From Sideroxydans sp. (GTDB lineage: Bacteria > Pseudomonadota > Gammaproteobacteria > Burkholderiales > Gallionellaceae), in assembly GCA_020057805.1 (NCBI GenBank), contig JAGVFD010000021.1, positions 1-12,315 of the forward strand: a stretch of DNA of 12,315 bases, given 5' to 3'. Positions within the stretch are counted from its first letter, which is position 1. Each line of letters starts with the position of its first letter. Shown here piece by piece: positions 7,903 to 12,315 of the stretch. The notes beneath the pieces are model-generated. The model had not been told where the DNA came from. It did no database searches and worked only from the letters and a program-made list of their open reading frames with translations. The position numbers were made by a program, and so were the translations under genes.

Positions 7903-9229
7903 CATTATTGCCGCCATTGCGACCGCACCAGGTCGCGGTGGTATTGGCATTGTGCGCATCTCTGGATTTGGTTTAGAGCGCATATTCAGCGCGCTAACAG
8001 GCCGCTTACTTGAACCCAGAGTCGCCACTTACACCCCCTTTTTTGCAGCAGACAACAGCGTGCTAGATCAAGGCATTGCGCTGTATTTTCCTGCGCCGCA
8101 TTCCTATACCGGCGAAGAAGTTTTGGAGTTGCAAGGGCATGGAGGGCAGGGGGTATTAGAGCTGGTGTTGCAGCGCTGTTTGGCGCTGGGTGCTCGGCTA
8201 GCGCAGCCTGGCGAGTTTACCCAACGAGCATTTCTGAATGACAAGATGGACTTGGCGCAAGCTGAAAGTGTGTCTGACTTAATCGAGGCCACCACTCAGC
8301 AAGCGGCGCGTAGCGCGGTGAGGTCACTGCAAGGTGATTTTTCTAACGTTATCCATTCGGTTGTAAAACGCCTGATTGATTTGCGCATGTACGTCGAGGC
8401 TACGTTAGACTTTCCCGAAGAAGAGGGAGTTGTAGAAACGGATACGCGCAAGCTCGCTGCAAAAGTAGCGGCAATACAAGAAGAACTCAAACGCATTGCG
8501 GTGCTGGCTAAACAAGGGAGTATTCTGCGTGAGGGTGCGCAAGTGGTTTTGGTGGGCGCACCTAATGTGGGTAAATCTAGCCTAATGAATCGCTTGGCCG
8601 GGGAAGATGTGGCCTTGGTCAGCGATATTGCCGGCACGACGCGGGATGCGATTCGCCAAGTGTTGCAAATTAACGGCGTACCCCTGCATATCATTGATAC
8701 CGCAGGATTGCGTGAAACAGACGATGTGGTTGAGCGGTTAGGCATAGAGCGCACCCAACAAAATATCGAACGTGCCGACTTGGTGCTGGTGTTACTGGAC
8801 AGTACTCAACCTAACCCAGCCGCCATTACCCCCTTGTTGGCGCGCATTCCAAGTCATATTCCTCGCCTATTTATTCACAACAAAATTGACCTTACGCAGC
8901 AAGTTGCGCGAGTGGTTGAGGAAATTGGTATCAAACACCTCTACCTATCTGCGAAAGCCGACCTGGGCATCGACGCCTTACGTGAATGTGTGTTACACAC
9001 CATTGGGTGGCGACAAGAGGCGGGCGTATTCATGGCGCGCGCACGCCATCTGGCTGCCATTGAGCAAGCTACAAAACATCTAGATGCGGCTTTGCAACAA
9101 CTAGAAGCACAAGAGCTGTTGGCCGAAGAGTTGCGACAGGCGCAGCTTGCGCTCAATCAAATTACTGGCGAATTCGTAGCAGACGATTTGTTGGGCGAGA
9201 TATTTAGCCGTTTCTGCATCGGTAAATAA
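7883..9229 (+). CDS. mnmE: tRNA uridine-5-carboxymethylaminomethyl modification GTPase MnmE
   Basis: MnmE (TrmE) is a G protein that works in complex with MnmG to modify uridine 34 at the wobble position of certain tRNAs, using a tetrahydrofolate one-carbon unit. The 448-residue product has the N-terminal folate-binding domain (IIAAIATAPGRGGIGIVRISG), a helical domain and an inserted G domain: G1 GAPNVGKS (225-232), G2 GTTRD (251-255), G3 DTAG (272-275), G4 NKID (333-336) and SAK (356-358). It ends in the catalytic FCIGK with C445. There is no suitable ATG. TTG 7883 gives the usual family N-terminus and has AGAGG nine bases upstream, inside yidC. TTG 7838 and GTG 7862 would add an atypical leader. 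Coupling with yidC translation is likely. Confidence 0.96.
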   Translation: MAQRKPDIIAAIATAPGRGGIGIVRISGFGLERIFSALTGRLLEPRVATYTPFFAADNSVLDQGIALYFPAPHSYTGEEVLELQGHGGQGVLELVLQRCLALGARLAQPGEFTQRAFLNDKMDLAQAESVSDLIEATTQQAARSAVRSLQGDFSNVIHSVVKRLIDLRMYVEATLDFPEEEGVVETDTRKLAAKVAAIQEELKRIAVLAKQGSILREGAQVVLVGAPNVGKSSLMNRLAGEDVALVSDIAGTTRDAIRQVLQINGVPLHIIDTAGLRETDDVVERLGIERTQQNIERADLVLVLLDSTQPNPAAITPLLARIPSHIPRLFIHNKIDLTQQVARVVEEIGIKHLYLSAKADLGIDALRECVLHTIGWRQEAGVFMARARHLAAIEQATKHLDAALQQLEAQELLAEELRQAQLALNQITGEFVADDLLGEIFSRFCIGK

Positions 9230-9242
9230 AGCCGCTTGGGGC

Positions 9243-9258
9243 TGTTTCACGTGAAACA
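9243..9258. promoter_or_regulatory. parS site, perfect palindrome
   Basis: TGTTTCACGTGAAACA is the exact 16-bp parS consensus. It lies in the 90-base gap between mnmE and mnmG, about 2.6 kb before parA and 3.8 kb from the dnaA/rpmH gap. ParB should nucleate here and spread for kilobases, bringing the origin region under ParA control. Confidence 0.96.
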
Positions 9259-9319
9259 ATCGGTTTTGTAATCTAATCGCGCTGGAGTAAGATGCGCGTC
9301 CTTTTTGGTTGGTAGTGTT

Positions 9320-11221
9320 ATGAATTTCCCGGATAAATTTGATGTCATTGTGGTGGGCGGCGGTCATGCTGGCACAGAGGCTGCGCTGGCTAGTGCGCGT
9401 GCGGGTTGTAAAACGTTGTTGATTTCCCACAACATCGAAACGTTGGGTCAGATGTCTTGCAATCCCTCTATTGGTGGCATTGGCAAGGGACATTTGGTTA
9501 AAGAGGTGGACGCGCTGGGCGGTGCAATGGCGGCCGCAACCGACGAGGGCGGTATTCAATTCCGTATTCTGAATGCCAGCAAAGGGCCTGCGGTGCGGGC
9601 AACTCGTGCACAAGCGGATCGCGTGTTGTACAAGCAAGCCATACGTACGCGTTTGGAAAATCAAGCCAATTTGTGGTTGTTCCAGCAAGCCGTTGATGAT
9701 TTATTGCTAGAACAAGGTCGGGTAGTAGGGGTGTTGACGCAACTGGGGGTGCGCTTTTCTGCGCGTAGTGTGGTGCTGACTGCAGGTACATTTCTGGCAG
9801 GACTGATTCATGTGGGACAATCGAATTACGCCGCAGGACGCGCGGGAGATCCGCCTGCGGTGCGCTTGGCGCAGCGTTTGCGCGAGATGGCGCTGCCAGC
9901 AGGACGCCTAAAAACCGGTACTCCTCCGCGCATTGATGGTCGCACGATTGATTATTCGGCGATGCAAGTGCAGCACGGTGATGATCCTGTCCCTGTATTT
10001 TCATTCATGGGTAAGGCAAGTCAGCATCCACGCCAATTGCCTTGCTGGATTACCGAAACCAATGAGCAAACTCATGAAATTATCCGTGGCGGATTAGATC
10101 GCTCCCCCTTATTTACCGGGGTGATTGAGGGGGTTGGGCCGCGTTACTGCCCCTCAATCGAAGACAAAATCACGCGCTTTGCTGACAAGGCTTCACATCA
10201 AATATTTCTAGAACCAGAAGGCTTAACTACGCATGAGATTTACCCCAATGGGGTCTCCACTAGCTTGCCATTCGATGTGCAATTGGCCTTGGTGCGATCA
10301 ATAAAAGGCTTGGAAAACGCGCACATCTTGCGCCCTGGCTATGCCATTGAATATGATTATTTTGATCCGCGCGGACTTAAAAACTCATTAGAAACCAAAC
10401 AAATACAAGGCTTGTTCTTTGCGGGACAAATCAATGGCACAACCGGCTATGAAGAAGCTGCAGCGCAAGGTTTGTTGGCAGGGGTTAATGCTGCCCTATT
10501 TGCGCAGGAGCGTGAGACCTGGTGTCCGAAGCGTAATGAAGCGTATTTGGGTGTGATGGTTGATGATCTAATTACGCGCGGTGCGATAGAGCCGTATCGT
10601 ATGTTCACCAGTCGCGCTGAATATCGTTTGCAGTTGCGTGAAGACAATGCGGATGTGCGCTTAACTGAAATTGGGCGAAGCTTGGGCATTGTGGATGAGG
10701 CGCGTTGGCAAGCCTTCGAGGCGAAGCGTGAAGCCGTGGCGTTGGAATCGCAACGCTTACGTAGCACTTGGGTTAATCCGCGCATTTTGCCTATCGAAGA
10801 TGCCCTGCGCGTGTTGGGGAAAAACATTGAGCGCGAGTATTCGCTACACGAATTATTGCGACGTCCCGATGTGACGTATGCCGCGCTGATGACGCTCCCC
10901 GGGGCGGGCGTTGCCGCCCTAGAGGCGGTGGCGCTACAAATTGAAGTGCAAGCTAAATATCAGGGCTATATCGAGAAGCAGCAGGGCGAAATTGATCAAC
11001 GCGCGCACTACGAAGAGTTTAATTTGCCGAGCGATTTGGATTACCGTTCGGTGCGCGGCCTGTCTATGGAAGTGCAACAAAAGCTCAATCAACATAAACC
11101 GCAAACAATTGGCCAAGCAGGACGTATTGCAGGCATAACGCCAGCAGCCGTTTCGTTGCTGTTGGTACATTTGAAGCGAGGTTTTAAGGTAGATCACTTG
11201 GAAAATACGCTTGATGCATAA
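9320..11221 (+). CDS. mnmG: tRNA uridine-5-carboxymethylaminomethyl modification enzyme MnmG
   Basis: MnmG (GidA) is the FAD- and NADH-dependent partner of MnmE in wobble-uridine modification. The 633 residues are normal for the long bacterial form (E. coli 629). The FAD-binding Rossmann motif is GGGHAG (13-18). Both conserved cysteines are in place: C47 in [16 protein letters not shown] and C277 in [32 protein letters not shown] marks the NAD-related region, and the C-terminal helical domain ([31 protein letters not shown]) contacts MnmE. ATG 9320 matches the family start; TTG 9305 would add five residues. The ribosome-binding site is weak. A faint promoter-like pair, TTGTAA (9266) and TAAGAT (9288) with 16 bases between, lies in the gap after parS but is not convincing. 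rsmG overlaps the last eight bases. Confidence 0.98.
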   Translation: MNFPDKFDVIVVGGGHAGTEAALASARAGCKTLLISHNIETLGQMSCNPSIGGIGKGHLVKEVDALGGAMAAATDEGGIQFRILNASKGPAVRATRAQADRVLYKQAIRTRLENQANLWLFQQAVDDLLLEQGRVVGVLTQLGVRFSARSVVLTAGTFLAGLIHVGQSNYAAGRAGDPPAVRLAQRLREMALPAGRLKTGTPPRIDGRTIDYSAMQVQHGDDPVPVFSFMGKASQHPRQLPCWITETNEQTHEIIRGGLDRSPLFTGVIEGVGPRYCPSIEDKITRFADKASHQIFLEPEGLTTHEIYPNGVSTSLPFDVQLALVRSIKGLENAHILRPGYAIEYDYFDPRGLKNSLETKQIQGLFFAGQINGTTGYEEAAAQGLLAGVNAALFAQERETWCPKRNEAYLGVMVDDLITRGAIEPYRMFTSRAEYRLQLREDNADVRLTEIGRSLGIVDEARWQAFEAKREAVALESQRLRSTWVNPRILPIEDALRVLGKNIEREYSLHELLRRPDVTYAALMTLPGAGVAALEAVALQIEVQAKYQGYIEKQQGEIDQRAHYEEFNLPSDLDYRSVRGLSMEVQQKLNQHKPQTIGQAGRIAGITPAAVSLLLVHLKRGFKVDHLENTLDA

Positions 11222-11849
11222 AGTAGAGACATTAAGTGCGGGGATAAAAACGTTAGGTTTGGATCTGCCCATGGCCACGCAAGCCCAATTGCTAGCTTAT
11301 GTGGCGCTATTACATAAGTGGAATAAGGTCTATAACCTGACGGCCATTCGCGATGAAAACGAAATGGTGAGCCATCACTTACTCGATAGTTTGGCAGTAT
11401 TGCCCCATCTTTGGGCTGGACGTTGGTTGGACGTGGGGTGTGGTGGTGGCATGCCAGGTTTGGTGTTGGCGATGGCGCGCCCAGACTGGCAATTTACCCT
11501 GCTAGATAGTAACAGCAAGAAAACAGGATTTGTGCAACAAGCCACTATTGAGCTGGGTTTGAGCAATGTGAGTGTCCACTGCGGTCGAGTTGAGGAATGG
11601 AATCCTGCGAGTCAATTTGATGGAATTATTTCTCGTGCCTTTGCCGAGTTGGGTGACTTTGTGCGGGTAAGCCGCCATTTGCTTGCACCCAATGGACGTT
11701 GGGCAGCGATGAAGGGCGCACCAGAAATGGAGTTAGCAAGCATTCCTGCGGGATGCGAGCTTGAGCGGATGATAAAACTTAAAGTCCCAGGTGTGGATGC
11801 GGCGCGTAGTTTGGTGATTGCGAAGGTATGGGAGGAGCACAGGGTATGA
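11214..11849 (+). CDS. rsmG: 16S rRNA (guanine-527 N7)-methyltransferase RsmG
   Basis: RsmG (GidB) makes m7G at position 527 of 16S rRNA using S-adenosylmethionine; loss of it is known to give low-level streptomycin resistance in several bacteria. The 211-residue product shows [12 protein letters not shown] (33-44), the SAM-binding loop [14 protein letters not shown] (73-86), the acidic residue D98 in TLLDSNSKK, and SRAFAE (140-145). The ATG at 11214 lies inside the last codons of mnmG (eight-base overlap), so translation is probably coupled; a TTG directly before it would add one residue. The gene ends in an ATGA overlap with parA. The mnmG-rsmG-parA order is the widespread gidA-gidB-soj arrangement. 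Confidence 0.97.
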   Translation: MHKVETLSAGIKTLGLDLPMATQAQLLAYVALLHKWNKVYNLTAIRDENEMVSHHLLDSLAVLPHLWAGRWLDVGCGGGMPGLVLAMARPDWQFTLLDSNSKKTGFVQQATIELGLSNVSVHCGRVEEWNPASQFDGIISRAFAELGDFVRVSRHLLAPNGRWAAMKGAPEMELASIPAGCELERMIKLKVPGVDAARSLVIAKVWEEHRV

Positions 11850-12315
11850 CGAAAATAATGGCTATCACGAACCAAAAAGGGGGGGTGGGTAAAACGACCA
11901 CCACCGTCAATTTGGCCGCTAGTTTAGCCGCCGCCAAAAAACGTGTGTTGTTGGTGGATTTAGATCCACAGGGCAATGCGACGATGGGTAGTGGGATTAA
12001 TAAGGGCGACCTGCAAACTTCTATTTATCACGTGCTGTTAGATGAAGCGACTGTTGCGCAAGCGCGGATTGCCTCGGAAAAAGGTGGTTATGACGTTATT
12101 CCTGCCAACCGAGATTTGGCGGGGGCAGAAATTGAGTTGGTGGGGGTTGAAGGGCGAGAGATGAGGCTTAAAAATGCGCTCGAAAAGGTTGCGGTTGAGT
12201 ATGACTATATTTTAGTTGATTGCCCGCCAGCGCTTAACTTACTTACCTTGAACGGGCTGTGTGCTGCGCGTTCGGTCATGATTCCAATGCAGTGCGAGTA
12301 TTACGCGCTGGAGGG
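11846..12315 (+). CDS. parA: Chromosome partitioning ATPase ParA/Soj (partial, 3' end outside window)
   Basis: ParA is a DNA-binding ATPase whose gradient on the nucleoid moves ParB-bound origins. The visible 156 residues begin with the deviant Walker A KGGVGKTT (signature K11, catalytic K16), followed by LVDLDPQGNAT (36-46, D38 and D40) and the Walker B region YILVDCPPALN (121-131). There is no N-terminal DNA-binding extension, so this is the short chromosomal Soj type rather than a P1-like plasmid ParA. ATG 11846 overlaps the rsmG stop as ATGA and has an excellent GGAGGA ribosome-binding site nine bases upstream; a second ATG at 11858 is less well placed. The frame is open to the right edge. 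About 100 further residues and a parB gene are expected beyond it. Two parS sites in the window support function in origin segregation. Confidence 0.96.
   Translation, partial: MTKIMAITNQKGGVGKTTTTVNLAASLAAAKKRVLLVDLDPQGNATMGSGINKGDLQTSIYHVLLDEATVAQARIASEKGGYDVIPANRDLAGAEIELVGVEGREMRLKNALEKVAVEYDYILVDCPPALNLLTLNGLCAARSVMIPMQCEYYALE

Noticed and set aside
7603-8028. 141-codon antisense open frame over the yidC/mnmE overlap
   Set aside because: Both sense frames are conserved proteins. This frame has no family resemblance.
8296-8754. 152-codon antisense open frame inside mnmE
   Set aside because: It is rich in Ser, Thr and Arg, as expected from the reverse strand of a GTPase gene. There is no supporting signal.
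9101-9688. 195-codon antisense open frame across the mnmE/mnmG junction
   Set aside because: It lies opposite two highly conserved genes and crosses the parS site. The product has no recognisable domain and there is no ribosome-binding site; it is a shadow of codon bias.
9498-10004. 168-codon antisense open frame inside mnmG
   Set aside because: It is fully contained in mnmG on the opposite strand, with no recognisable family or start signal.
11879-11885. G7 tract in the parA Walker A as a phase-variation or frameshift site
   Set aside because: The frame is continuous and conserved through it, no X-XXY-YYZ slippery heptamer fits the reading frame, and the run follows from consecutive glycine codons.
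12029-12034. CACGTG core in parA as a third parS
   Set aside because: Only the six-base core matches; the flanks disagree at most positions of the 16-base consensus.

Overview
This window is a chromosomal replication-origin neighbourhood of a Gram-negative bacterium, most likely a betaproteobacterium. The evidence is gene order and protein family features: gyrB, dnaN and dnaA on the minus strand, diverging from rpmH, rnpA, yidD, yidC, mnmE, mnmG, rsmG and a Soj-type parA on the plus strand. No recF lies between dnaN and gyrB, whereas enterobacteria have one; this compressed order is familiar from betaproteobacteria. I cannot name the genus from the sequence alone.

Left arm (1-5430). Positions 1-263 hold no credible gene but contain a perfect 12-bp inverted repeat. 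gyrB, dnaN and dnaA follow, all read leftwards. A 16-bp parS-like site lies in the 47-bp gap between dnaN and gyrB. The 203-bp gap between dnaN and dnaA is about 26% GC over 3851-4020 (hand count) and ends in a same-strand row of DnaA-box sequences. The last of these overlaps the dnaA stop codon. This gap is my best candidate for oriC.

Hinge (5431-5551). The dnaA/rpmH divergent gap carries one perfect DnaA box and a strong-looking rpmH promoter (TTGACA, 17 bp, TGTAAT) with a GC-rich discriminator.

Right arm (5552-12315). The genes are tightly packed. rnpA probably starts inside rpmH; rnpA/yidD and rsmG/parA overlap as ATGA; mnmE starts at a TTG inside the end of yidC; rsmG starts inside mnmG. 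The only sizeable gap (90 bp, mnmE to mnmG) contains a perfect parS palindrome. parA runs off the right edge; parB would be expected next.

Functionally the window combines replication initiation and elongation (DnaA, beta clamp), supercoiling (GyrB), origin segregation (ParA plus two parS sites), translation and RNA maturation (L34, RNase P protein), membrane protein insertion (YidD, YidC), tRNA wobble-uridine modification (MnmE with MnmG) and 16S rRNA methylation (RsmG). I found no mobile element, CRISPR array, tRNA, toxin or defence gene, and no undescribed multi-gene system. The points worth a second look are small cis-acting elements and overlaps.
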